From the NCBI RefSeq assembly GCF_030127145.1, contig NZ_CP126158.1, positions 2,728,001-2,792,000 of the forward strand: a DNA stretch of 64,000 bases, written 5' to 3'. A model generated the notes under the pieces. The model was given only the letters and a program-made list of their open reading frames with translations. It had not been told where the DNA came from and did not search any database. Source of the DNA: Halobaculum halobium (lineage in GTDB: Archaea; Halobacteriota; Halobacteria; Halobacteriales; Haloferacaceae). Below are positions 51,908-58,505 of the stretch, piece after piece; the stretch's first letter is position 1; every line of letters starts with the position of its first letter. Position numbers and translations under genes: made by a program.

Positions 51908-52912
51908 ATGCCAGAGAGAACGCCGGCGACCGGCCCGAACGCGATTCGGGGAAGAGACATCGAACCTAAATCGGTAAGTACAGAGGAATCGTTTACCGAT
52001 CCAGGGAATAGGACACACACGCGCAAACTGCCCTTGAGAGATGCAATAGAAGTTGATATTGCGAGTGGCGACAGCATCCAAGCCGCAATCGATGAGGCAG
52101 CCGCCCCAGATTCACGGAGGAGTGGATCGGTCAGAATCCAAAAAGGTCCCATCACTAACGACTTCCTCGGAGACGTGTCCGCAAACGATACGTTGCCAAT
52201 CACAATCGAGGGTGGCGTCACGCTCTCGCTATCAGGGGTGTGGCTCCGAGAGACGGCATCGTCAGCCGGTTCGGTGTTCGATTTGAAGCCAAACGCAACT
52301 GTCTACGCCGATGGGGCAATGCTATCGGAGTCGAGCGGTGTTGGGTCGTGGTTTCGATTTAACGCGGATCTTGAATCTATTGCGAGCCAAGATCAAACGG
52401 CTGTCTACGGCTACCCCCGTGTTGACACGACTAACGGCACCCCAATTGTTGAGTTTCGACAGACGAACGGGAATAGCGTTGTCGGCGGGTACGCCGAAGT
52501 CCACGCGTGGAACGCGGGCGGCGTCGCGCGCTTTCATTCTGGCGGAGCAAACGGCTGGGCGAATATGAATCGTGTGGAGGTCCGCGGCAACGTTTCTGCT
52601 GGGGAGGCTTTTGTGTTTGATTACGATGATGGCGTTGAAGTCACCCTCAACGTGGTCAATTCACACGGGTTGAATTTCACCGGCGGCGATCGGATCGCAC
52701 TCTTCGACAACGCGGACTCAACTACTGCCGGAGTGCGGGCAAACGTGTTGCGAGGGACGATGTTTGACGTTGCGTCAGTAACGACCCCGTGGGAATGGAC
52801 AGCCAACTGCGACAGTAATAACAAGGTTATCCGCAGGTGGCCAACCGTCGCGGCAGGGATAAACGACTCTGGGGACGAGACGAACGAAGCGGTCGCCGAC
52901 ATGACGATCTAA
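51908..52912 (+). CDS. right-handed beta-helix spike/fibre candidate
   Basis: 334 aa. The segment IEVDIASGDSIQAAIDEAAA is the N-terminal cap typical of pectate-lyase-like beta-helices. It is followed by repeating short strands and turns (LPITIEGGVTLSLSGVWLRE, SVFDLKPNATVYADGAMLSE, MNRVEVRGNVSAGEAFVFDY). The N-terminal 50 residues may attach it to the virion. GC content drops within the gene relative to upstream virion genes, suggesting exchange of the receptor-binding part. Likely host recognition or glycan cleavage; catalytic residues not evident. Confidence 0.65.
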   Translation: MPERTPATGPNAIRGRDIEPKSVSTEESFTDPGNRTHTRKLPLRDAIEVDIASGDSIQAAIDEAAAPDSRRSGSVRIQKGPITNDFLGDVSANDTLPITIEGGVTLSLSGVWLRETASSAGSVFDLKPNATVYADGAMLSESSGVGSWFRFNADLESIASQDQTAVYGYPRVDTTNGTPIVEFRQTNGNSVVGGYAEVHAWNAGGVARFHSGGANGWANMNRVEVRGNVSAGEAFVFDYDDGVEVTLNVVNSHGLNFTGGDRIALFDNADSTTAGVRANVLRGTMFDVASVTTPWEWTANCDSNNKVIRRWPTVAAGINDSGDETNEAVADMTI

Positions 52913-53009
52913 AAACTCGGATTGGCACCTCATTTTTCAGTCTTTCCAGCCGAGTGTTCCAACGGATTGGCAAAGTCTAAATTCGGAGCGATGTAGGCAT
53001 GCATATCGA

Positions 53010-54209
53010 ATGCGACCTCAAATCTATACTCGCCTTTTTGCTCTACTACTTTCTTTGCCGATCATCGGCCACTTCATTCCGTACGGTTTTGATCTCGGCT
53101 TATATATTACACCGCGTATGATAGGTGTCTTTTTTGTAGGTTCTTTCGCATTTATAACGGCAATCAAAGAACGATATGTCAGGCTCACGCACTCGGATAT
53201 TGGAATTTTTGTTCTACTCTCTATCTTGATCGCCAGTTCATCTTGGTCTCCAAGTCCATACGAATCTATGCGCCGAGCTATTGATCTCGGCTTAATGATG
53301 ATTTATTATGGATCTATCGTAGTATATCTCGGTCGAGATGATGCTCTACAGGAACTCATCCGAGTACTTCTAATTATCTCGACTTTGTGGGTAGGATACG
53401 GAGTGTTCGAGATCGCTTTCGGCGACCTCACGCTAGGTATTGTCCCGTATATTAGCCGAAACGAACTTTCGCGCAATCTCTTAGCTCTCATCCCACTCAT
53501 GGCACTCGTCACCCATTGGAAGACCGGATGGACAAAAGTGGCGTACGTGGGGCTGACTGCGTCTATGATTTTCCTCATTCCTCTTTCGGGTTCCCGGGGA
53601 GGTATCGTTGGGCTTGTTTTCGTACTTGGTGCATTGACTATACTGTTTCTTCGGTCTATCGCCGAACTGGAACTCTTGAGACTACTTCCAGCTGGAGCTG
53701 TGGCAGTCATATTATTCGGCCTCGTTGTACTTGCTGCAGTCCATATCGGCATATTCCCACAAAGACTAACGAGTATCCCGCTCACAGCGGGCGCGTTCTC
53801 GCCTGAGGTTTTGGGACCGCAGCGCTATGATGTTCACAAAGCGGAGCTTGTTACAATTCAGCGGCACTGGTTGACTGGTGTCGGATACGAAGGGTTTGTT
53901 GTCTTGACTGAGAAAATGTACGAGATCGGCTCCTTCCGGGCACACAATCTGATTACACGTGTCTGGATGGCGGCTGGTATTGGACCAGTTCTCATACTGC
54001 TGGCAACCGGATTATCCATCATTCGCAATTATACTCGAGCGATCTACAATCTGGATAGTATAGATCAGATGTACCTCTCAGCACTCTTTATTGGATTTGG
54101 TGGGATCACCGTCGCCGGAATGGTCAACATCGTGATTGACGAGCCACTTTGGTATGTCTTGATTGCTGTCGGGAGCAACTTGATTCCGGAAGAATCCAAT
54201 AGGAGTTGA
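53010..54209 (+). CDS. polytopic Wzy/O-antigen-ligase-like protein (low-GC cargo)
   Basis: 399 aa with about 10-11 hydrophobic segments (LFALLLSLPIIGHFIPYGFD through ALFIGFGGITVAGMVNIVID). Features of the Wzy_C/WaaL family: a small-residue motif SGSRGGIVGLVFVLGALTI followed by an extracytoplasmic loop with RYDVHKAELVTIQRHWLTGV and GYEGFVV, then AHNLITRVWMAAG near the end. AT-rich and with codon use unlike the rest of the provirus, so recently acquired. Expected to polymerise or transfer glycan on the cell surface. Located directly after the spike gene. The 97 bp upstream shows only an AT-rich promoter-like region. Confidence 0.75.
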   Translation: MRPQIYTRLFALLLSLPIIGHFIPYGFDLGLYITPRMIGVFFVGSFAFITAIKERYVRLTHSDIGIFVLLSILIASSSWSPSPYESMRRAIDLGLMMIYYGSIVVYLGRDDALQELIRVLLIISTLWVGYGVFEIAFGDLTLGIVPYISRNELSRNLLALIPLMALVTHWKTGWTKVAYVGLTASMIFLIPLSGSRGGIVGLVFVLGALTILFLRSIAELELLRLLPAGAVAVILFGLVVLAAVHIGIFPQRLTSIPLTAGAFSPEVLGPQRYDVHKAELVTIQRHWLTGVGYEGFVVLTEKMYEIGSFRAHNLITRVWMAAGIGPVLILLATGLSIIRNYTRAIYNLDSIDQMYLSALFIGFGGITVAGMVNIVIDEPLWYVLIAVGSNLIPEESNRS

Positions 54210-54214
54210 ATGCT

Positions 54215-54222
54215 CATTAATT
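54215..54222 (+). repeat. left 8-bp target-site duplication of the MITE
   Basis: CATTAATT, repeated exactly at 54348-54355 on the other side of the MITE. Confidence 0.75.
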
Positions 54223-54347
54223 GGCTCTGTTGAAACCCTCTTGCTGTCGTGCGATTTGTTGAGACGGTAATTTAGCACCGTAACCGAGAAAATCGGTCAG
54301 GAGACTCGCTCTTGCCAATGTCAGATCTGAAGGATTTCAACAGAGCC
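54223..54347. mobile_element. 125-bp MITE (IS6-type ends)
   Basis: Terminal inverted repeats GGCTCTGTTGAAACCCT at the left and the complement of GGCTCTGTTGAAATCCT at the right (16 of 17 match), flanked by a perfect 8-bp direct repeat CATTAATT (54215-54222 and 54348-54355). No coding capacity. The GGCTCTGTTGAAA terminus and 8-bp duplication are those of haloarchaeal IS6-family elements (recalled), so this is probably a non-autonomous derivative moved in trans. Confidence 0.78.
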
Positions 54348-54355
54348 CATTAATT
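54348..54355 (+). repeat. right 8-bp target-site duplication of the MITE
   Basis: CATTAATT, the exact copy of 54215-54222. Confidence 0.75.
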
Positions 54356-54418
54356 GAATTCACACGAATTGAGTACATGCGTTCAAATCTAAATTTGACA
54401 TTTTGATGCCAATCTCAT

Positions 54419-55435
54419 TCATAGGTCCTCTGAATTCGAATGCAGACGCAAGAGGATCAGCTCGGCCGTGAGTACAGAGAAAAATGGCATGACGAATACC
54501 CAATAGTATCTGAGTGATTTAATGAATAATGTGCAGAAATAGAGCACAGAGAGAATCAATGATTGTCCCAAAACAGAATTTGGGCTTGAAGCAATTATCT
54601 GGATTGGTTGGCTTCGAACCTTCCGAGATATCAAAATTGCTGCGGGAACACAAACGTGAACAGTCGACACAATCACAAGACCAAGTAAACTCACCCAACG
54701 TATCGGATTTATAAGCGGATTTCGCACAGGAGTAGCAACGTAATCTCCCGCAGCAAGCACCGAGGACAAAATAGCTTGCTGGAATGACTCAACACCCCAG
54801 ATAACCCCAACAGTGCCATAACTGACTGCAATGACAAGCAACCCAGCAGAAATATAAGAGAATACCCACTCGCGGGTACGCTTGCTTCGATGAATACCCC
54901 AGAGCAAAATTGGTATTGCCGCTAATGCAGTATATTGAGAGAACATCGCACCTGTGGCGATACTGACGCCTTTCGCGAATGGCTTCTCAGTATAAAGGGC
55001 GAAGAGGAGACATACGACGGCAACTGAGCGGACATTAAGGATAGTTCCATTGATCAACGGGAGAGTAGATAGGTAGAGTAGTGCAGCGGCTTCACCAAAT
55101 ATCAAAGAGTAGTCTTGAGCAACCCATCGATAGAGTAAGACTGCTGCAAGTGCATTAGATAATCCAACAAATGCAAAGAACGAAAGCTCGTATTGTCCCG
55201 TTTGATAAAATAATACATTGAGGATCTCAAAGAGAGGTGGTTTGTTGTCGCCCGCATTGCCGAGGTAAAGTGCCTCTCCAGAACTAACTGCTTCCGCGAC
55301 GGGATACCAGACTTCCCGCGCATCGAAAAACAAATTCGAAAGACCTGCTCGCACCATTAGGAATTGGTAAGAAGCCTGGCCAATGGCTACTGTGGCAAGA
55401 AATATAGTAGCGAGACGTTCCCGATTCACAATCAC
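54419..55435 (-). CDS. GT-C/GT39-type membrane glycosyltransferase-like protein (low-GC cargo)
   Basis: 338 aa from GTG 55435, with about 8-9 TM segments. The first extracytoplasmic loop contains FFDAREVWYPVAEAVSSGEA and LGNAGDNKPPLFEILNVLFY; the D-N-K-PP motif and upstream acidic residues are typical of GT39/ArnT-type enzymes that use polyprenyl-phosphate sugars. Codon use is AT-rich, as in the convergent Wzy-like gene. It is the only sizeable minus-strand gene in this half of the provirus. A glycan-modification (serotype conversion) role is inferred. Confidence 0.7.
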   Translation of the reverse strand: MIVNRERLATIFLATVAIGQASYQFLMVRAGLSNLFFDAREVWYPVAEAVSSGEALYLGNAGDNKPPLFEILNVLFYQTGQYELSFFAFVGLSNALAAVLLYRWVAQDYSLIFGEAAALLYLSTLPLINGTILNVRSVAVVCLLFALYTEKPFAKGVSIATGAMFSQYTALAAIPILLWGIHRSKRTREWVFSYISAGLLVIAVSYGTVGVIWGVESFQQAILSSVLAAGDYVATPVRNPLINPIRWVSLLGLVIVSTVHVCVPAAILISRKVRSQPIQIIASSPNSVLGQSLILSVLYFCTLFIKSLRYYWVFVMPFFSVLTAELILLRLHSNSEDL

Positions 55436-55668
55436 AAGGGTAAATGGAAATTCTTGTAATATTAACTGTTGTTCTTCAGCGATGCCAGGGGAATACTGAG
55501 AACTTGTTAGCGGCCGATTCTTCTTTGACGCGGTGAAATGAAGTTCGCGAGTGTATCAGGAACCCCGGCAACCACCACCCTGAAATTAGTACTCGATTCT
55601 GCGCTCGGATGTGTACTGATCCGGTGTCCGGAGAATCCCCCGAGGGGTGGGGCTGAACTTTAGTCCCT

Positions 55669-55681
55669 GCCCAGACTGGGC
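55669..55681. promoter_or_regulatory. hairpin upstream of the serine recombinase
   Basis: GCCCAGACTGGGC is a perfect inverted repeat (6-bp arms). It lies just before a TATA-like agatattaag (55691-55700), and a second C4/G4 hairpin is at 55637-55646. It may be an operator or a recombination subsite. Nothing else is evident in the 264-bp gap 55436-55699 apart from the AT-rich promoter of the minus-strand gene. Confidence 0.45.
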
Positions 55682-55717
55682 GTAAAGACTAGATATTAAG
55701 TGCTCGAAGTGGTGGGC

Positions 55718-56374
55718 GTGACCGTCGCCTGTTACACCCGCGTTTCCACCGCGAAGCAGAACCTCGAACGGCAGTTGACTTCGACGAAGCAGTACGCCGA
55801 GGACACCCTCGGCGCGTCGCTCGCCGAGATCGAGGTCTACCGCGACAAGTCGAGTGGCACCAACACCGCCCGCGACGCCTACCAGCGGCTCATGTCCGAC
55901 GCGGAGGCCGGCGAGATCGACGCCGTCGTTGCGCACGAGGTCTCGCGCGTCGCCCGCTCCATCACCGACCTGGAGCGCACCGCCGAGCGGCTGCGAGAGG
56001 CTGGCGTCGAGCTGCACATCGTCTCCGAGTCGCTGGTGATGAAGCCCGACGAGGAAGATCCGTACCAGCGCGCGCTCTTTCAGATGCTCGGTGTGTTCGG
56101 CGAGTTGGAAGCGCGGATCAAGCGTCAGAACATCCGCGAGGGGATCGCGGCGCGCCAGGACTCCGATGAGTATCGGCACGGTCCCGCGCCGCTGGGGTTC
56201 GAGAAGGACGACGGTCGGCTCGTCGAGGGCAGCGACTACCACCGCGTCGTTACCGTGCTGGAGCAGGTCGCCGCCGACGAGATGAGCCAGCGCGCGGCGG
56301 CGCAGGAACTCGATGCCGGTCGGAAGACGGTCCGGCGGGCGGTGAACGAGCGCGCAGAACTGTACGGGTTGTAG
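55718..56374 (+). CDS. serine recombinase (resolvase/invertase family)
   Basis: 218 aa from GTG 55718, about 24 bp after a TATA box (55691-55700), which fits a leaderless start; an in-frame GTG at 55700 is inside the promoter. Catalytic Ser10 in ACYTRVSTAKQ, the conserved Arg/Asp region YRDKSSGTNTARDAYQRLMS, VVAHEVSRVARSITDLERTA and the long E helix, then an HTH at the C-terminus (DEMSQRAAAQELDAGRKTVR). Size fits a resolvase or invertase, not a large integrase. Possibly resolves multimers or inverts DNA; no inverted target pair was recognised. Confidence 0.88.
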   Translation: MTVACYTRVSTAKQNLERQLTSTKQYAEDTLGASLAEIEVYRDKSSGTNTARDAYQRLMSDAEAGEIDAVVAHEVSRVARSITDLERTAERLREAGVELHIVSESLVMKPDEEDPYQRALFQMLGVFGELEARIKRQNIREGIAARQDSDEYRHGPAPLGFEKDDGRLVEGSDYHRVVTVLEQVAADEMSQRAAAQELDAGRKTVRRAVNERAELYGL

Positions 56375-56375
56375 C

Positions 56376-56573
56376 CTACTGCCGCCGACCGTATGACATT
56401 CCGAGGCGCCACATCAGCGGGACTGCGATCATCGGGATGAACGCCGCCGTGTTCGTTGGCTGGAGCGCGCCGAGAACTGCTGCCGCAGTCGCTACGACGG
56501 CCGCGATCGTCTGAACCCATCGGTTCCCGAGTAACCCATCCACCGCGTCGCCTGCGGTCGGCTCTTCTGACAT
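56376..56573 (-). CDS. small TM protein (provirus)
   Basis: 65 aa. Acidic N-terminus then VQTIAAVVATAAAVLGALQP and TAAFIPMIAVPLMWRLGMSY. Two short hydrophobic helices. Convergent with the serine recombinase gene. Function unknown; perhaps a holin-like or superinfection protein. Confidence 0.55.
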   Translation of the reverse strand: MSEEPTAGDAVDGLLGNRWVQTIAAVVATAAAVLGALQPTNTAAFIPMIAVPLMWRLGMSYGRRQ

Positions 56574-56632
56574 AATTCCGATTCCTCAACAGACCGTCTT
56601 AGTTTCGACGGTAAGTTAACATAATCAACGAG

Positions 56633-56875
56633 TTACTCGCGGCGCGGTGCATACTGTATTTCGCGCCCCAGACCGTCCCTCCGTGTCGCTTTTCTGTTTT
56701 GCATATATCTGAGAGCGTAAGAAGCTCCGAGAAGACATACCAGTGAAAGCGGGACAAGAGTGAGTGTCGAAGCGATACCCGATCCGGCTACTTCTGATGC
56801 GGTTATTCCTGTAACAATCCCGATGGCGCCGTTTTCTAACACACGCTGATCCCACGGCAATCGATCAACTGTCAT
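56633..56875 (-). CDS. small TM protein with basic tail (provirus)
   Basis: 80 aa from ATG 56875, overlapping the stop of the upstream gene by 4 bp. Hydrophobic centre (GAIGIVTGITASEVAGSGIA, STLTLVPLSLVCLLGASYAL) and a basic end (RYMQNRKATRRDGLGREIQ). Codon use is less GC-rich than the left arm. Function unknown. Confidence 0.55.
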   Translation of the reverse strand: MTVDRLPWDQRVLENGAIGIVTGITASEVAGSGIASTLTLVPLSLVCLLGASYALRYMQNRKATRRDGLGREIQYAPRRE

Positions 56876-57123
56876 TTCTGCGCTCGGTCGACTGGTGCCG
56901 CCGGCGAGCCGCGCGAGACGCCGACCTGCTCGCGGAACTCCTCGTACCCGTCGCGATCCTCGATGGACTGCAACAGCGACTCGTTGATTCGCATCAGCTC
57001 CGGAACCACTTCCGCCGCCTCGATGTCCTCGCGCCACCCCTCCGCTTCCCCCGGTCGGAACAGCCCGAACCCCTCCACGTCTGCGACTAAGCGGAGCAGA
57101 TCGGATCGCATCGATTCTATCAT
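56872..57123 (-). CDS. acidic helical protein (provirus, 83 aa)
   Basis: MIESMRSDLLRLVADVEGFG, then EAEGWREDIEAAEVVPELMR and INESLLQSIEDRDGYEEFRE. Mostly helical, soluble. It is the first gene of a small minus-strand pair with the TM protein downstream, a layout that could be an immunity or toxin-antitoxin-like module, but no family supports that. Confidence 0.55.
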   Translation of the reverse strand: MIESMRSDLLRLVADVEGFGLFRPGEAEGWREDIEAAEVVPELMRINESLLQSIEDRDGYEEFREQVGVSRGSPAAPVDRAQK

Positions 57124-57230
57124 GTTGGATATAGCTTCCGTTGTTTCACTTTCACTCCGGGTAGTAGGCTGACCCCTAATACCCTCCCGGCGTTACACGA
57201 TAGTGCCGGTGCCGGGGAGTCCGGTTGCAC

Positions 57231-57449
57231 TCACTCGCCCCCGTCGTCCTCGGGACCGGCCATCAGCGACGGATCCGCAATCGCCGCCTGCATGAGGTTC
57301 CGAATCGCTTCGGAGCGAGACATGTTCAAGGGAACGTGCCCCTCGATCTGGGCTTTCTTCAAAGCCCGGTCGAAGTCGTCCTTGAACTCCGAACTAACTG
57401 TGGTGGTGACGTTGTGGGTTTCGTCACCGCCATCTGAGGTTGCACTCAC
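57231..57449 (-). CDS. ribbon-helix-helix regulator, minus strand
   Basis: 72 aa. NVTTTVSSEFKDDFDRALKK, then MSRSEAIRNLMQAAIADPSL: beta strand followed by helix-turn-helix, the CopG/MetJ (RHH) pattern. It faces the plus-strand RHH gene across a 132-bp region of CTAAG-type repeats, so the two may form a mutual switch. Confidence 0.75.
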   Translation of the reverse strand: MSATSDGGDETHNVTTTVSSEFKDDFDRALKKAQIEGHVPLNMSRSEAIRNLMQAAIADPSLMAGPEDDGGE

Positions 57450-57581
57450 ACGCGCGATTTGTGGCGCAGTAAGTGAATAGCTTAGGTACTAAGTCACTAA
57501 CTTAATCAGGTCTACGGATACATGGTGAAACAAGTGCAGCACCAAAATGACTAAGTTAACCACCTACTAAGCAGGGGGCGC
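57450..57581. promoter_or_regulatory. divergent regulatory region with CTAAG repeats
   Basis: AT-rich 132-bp gap. CTTAG-GTA-CTAAG palindrome at 57481-57493 and further CTAAG at 57551-57555 and 57567-57571, with cttaa at 57501-57505. These are candidate operators for the two flanking RHH proteins and probably hold both divergent promoters. This is the likely lysogeny-type control point of the provirus. Confidence 0.6.
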
Positions 57582-57776
57582 ATGGCGCTATCAGCCAACG
57601 TGACCGTCACCATGCCGATGGAGATGGTCAACAACATCGACGAAGAGGCCGATTTGCTCGGGATGAGCCGCGCGGAGTACATCCGCAACGCTGTTCGGAC
57701 GGCCAACGGAACGCCGTTCGACTACCCCAACGATCTGCTCACCGAGAAGAAGAACGCCGCAACGACCGAAGCATGA
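57582..57776 (+). CDS. ribbon-helix-helix regulator (CopG-like), plus strand
   Basis: 64 aa. NVTVTMPMEMVNNIDEEADL followed by MSRAEYIRNAVRTANGTPF: canonical RHH (strand plus two helices with the LGMSRAEYIR turn). First gene of the rightward cluster ending in the integrase. Overlaps the next gene by 4 bp. Confidence 0.8.
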   Translation: MALSANVTVTMPMEMVNNIDEEADLLGMSRAEYIRNAVRTANGTPFDYPNDLLTEKKNAATTEA

Positions 57777-58147
57777 ACGGGGGCCAGTCTCACACCACGC
57801 CTGCCAGCGAGTCCGAGCCGACCCCCGAGTCGTCGAACGAGGCCGAATCCCGTAAGCCTGCCGTCACCGACGAGTCCCCTGACTGGGATCTCATCGGGGC
57901 GGTCGCGGCCTCGGAACACCGCGCGGCCGTGCTCGAACGGCTCGCGGAGAGTCCGGCGACGCCGTCGACGATCGCGGAGGCTACCGGCCTGGACCTCTCG
58001 CACGTCTCTGGGACGCTTGGCGACCTTCGCGAGCGTGGCGCCGTTACGCTGCTGGTGCCCGAAGAGCGCCGGAAGGGCCGCCTGTACGACGCGACCGACG
58101 CCGGCGAACTCGTCGCCGACCGCGTCGCCGACGTGGGGGGTGTGTGA
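57773..58147 (+). CDS. winged-helix transcriptional regulator
   Basis: 124 aa. A disordered acidic N-terminus (ESEPTPESSNEAESRKPAVT) precedes a winged helix: DLIGAVAASEHRAAVLERLA, TPSTIAEATGLDLSHVSGTL, GDLRERGAVTLLVPEERRKG, RLYDATDAGELVADRV. Resembles the MarR/ArsR-like HTH proteins of haloarchaeal elements. One-base overlap with the next ATG (TGATG). Confidence 0.8.
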   Translation: MNGGQSHTTPASESEPTPESSNEAESRKPAVTDESPDWDLIGAVAASEHRAAVLERLAESPATPSTIAEATGLDLSHVSGTLGDLRERGAVTLLVPEERRKGRLYDATDAGELVADRVADVGGV

Positions 58148-58272
58148 TGGCGCGCACCGTCTACACGGTCGAGGGTGACCTCGGTGAGTTCAAGACGTAC
58201 TCGGCTGGGACCGCATCGGCCTACGCCGAGATCGGGCGTCGCGTGACCGCCCAATCGGAGAGTGACGCATGA
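58147..58272 (+). CDS. 41-aa provirus protein
   Basis: MARTVYTVEGDLGEFKTYSA, then GTASAYAEIGRRVTAQSESD. Compact beta-alpha peptide; stop overlaps the next ATG (ATGA). No family. Confidence 0.5.
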   Translation: MARTVYTVEGDLGEFKTYSAGTASAYAEIGRRVTAQSESDA

Positions 58273-58505
58273 GTGCCGAGACGCCCGCGTACGTCTCGGA
58301 CGGGTTGGTGGTCGACCATCACGACCCGCACGAGTTCATCATCCGGTGCCCGAGCTGCGGGCGGCAGGGCTCGCGGGGCGACCGTCCGGGCGAGAACGAT
58401 CGCCGTTGCAGCCGGTGCAACCGCATCATGGGTGTGACGCCCGTGCGGCCCCAGCGCTCCGGGTGGGCCGCCGACGCCGCTCGCGAGGAGGAGGTGCGTC
58501 CATGA
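58269..58505 (+). CDS. zinc-ribbon protein (78 aa)
   Basis: FIIRCPSCGRQGSRGDRPGE plus RRCSRCNRIMGVTPVRP: two CxxC pairs about 18 residues apart, a zinc ribbon. Overlaps the sliding-clamp gene by 4 bp, so it may work with it or with DNA. No specific function. Confidence 0.7.
   Translation: MSAETPAYVSDGLVVDHHDPHEFIIRCPSCGRQGSRGDRPGENDRRCSRCNRIMGVTPVRPQRSGWAADAAREEEVRP

Noticed and set aside
54529..54714. Small plus-strand frame inside the glycosyltransferase gene
   Set aside because: No promoter or ribosome site and fully inside a well-supported minus-strand membrane protein gene.
55700..55717. Start of the serine recombinase at GTG 55700
   Set aside because: The codon overlaps the TATA-like sequence; a leaderless start at 55718 places the catalytic Ser at position 10, as usual in the family.
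56376..57123. Toxin-antitoxin module from the small minus-strand genes
   Set aside because: Layout is suggestive but no toxin or antitoxin family signature could be recognised.
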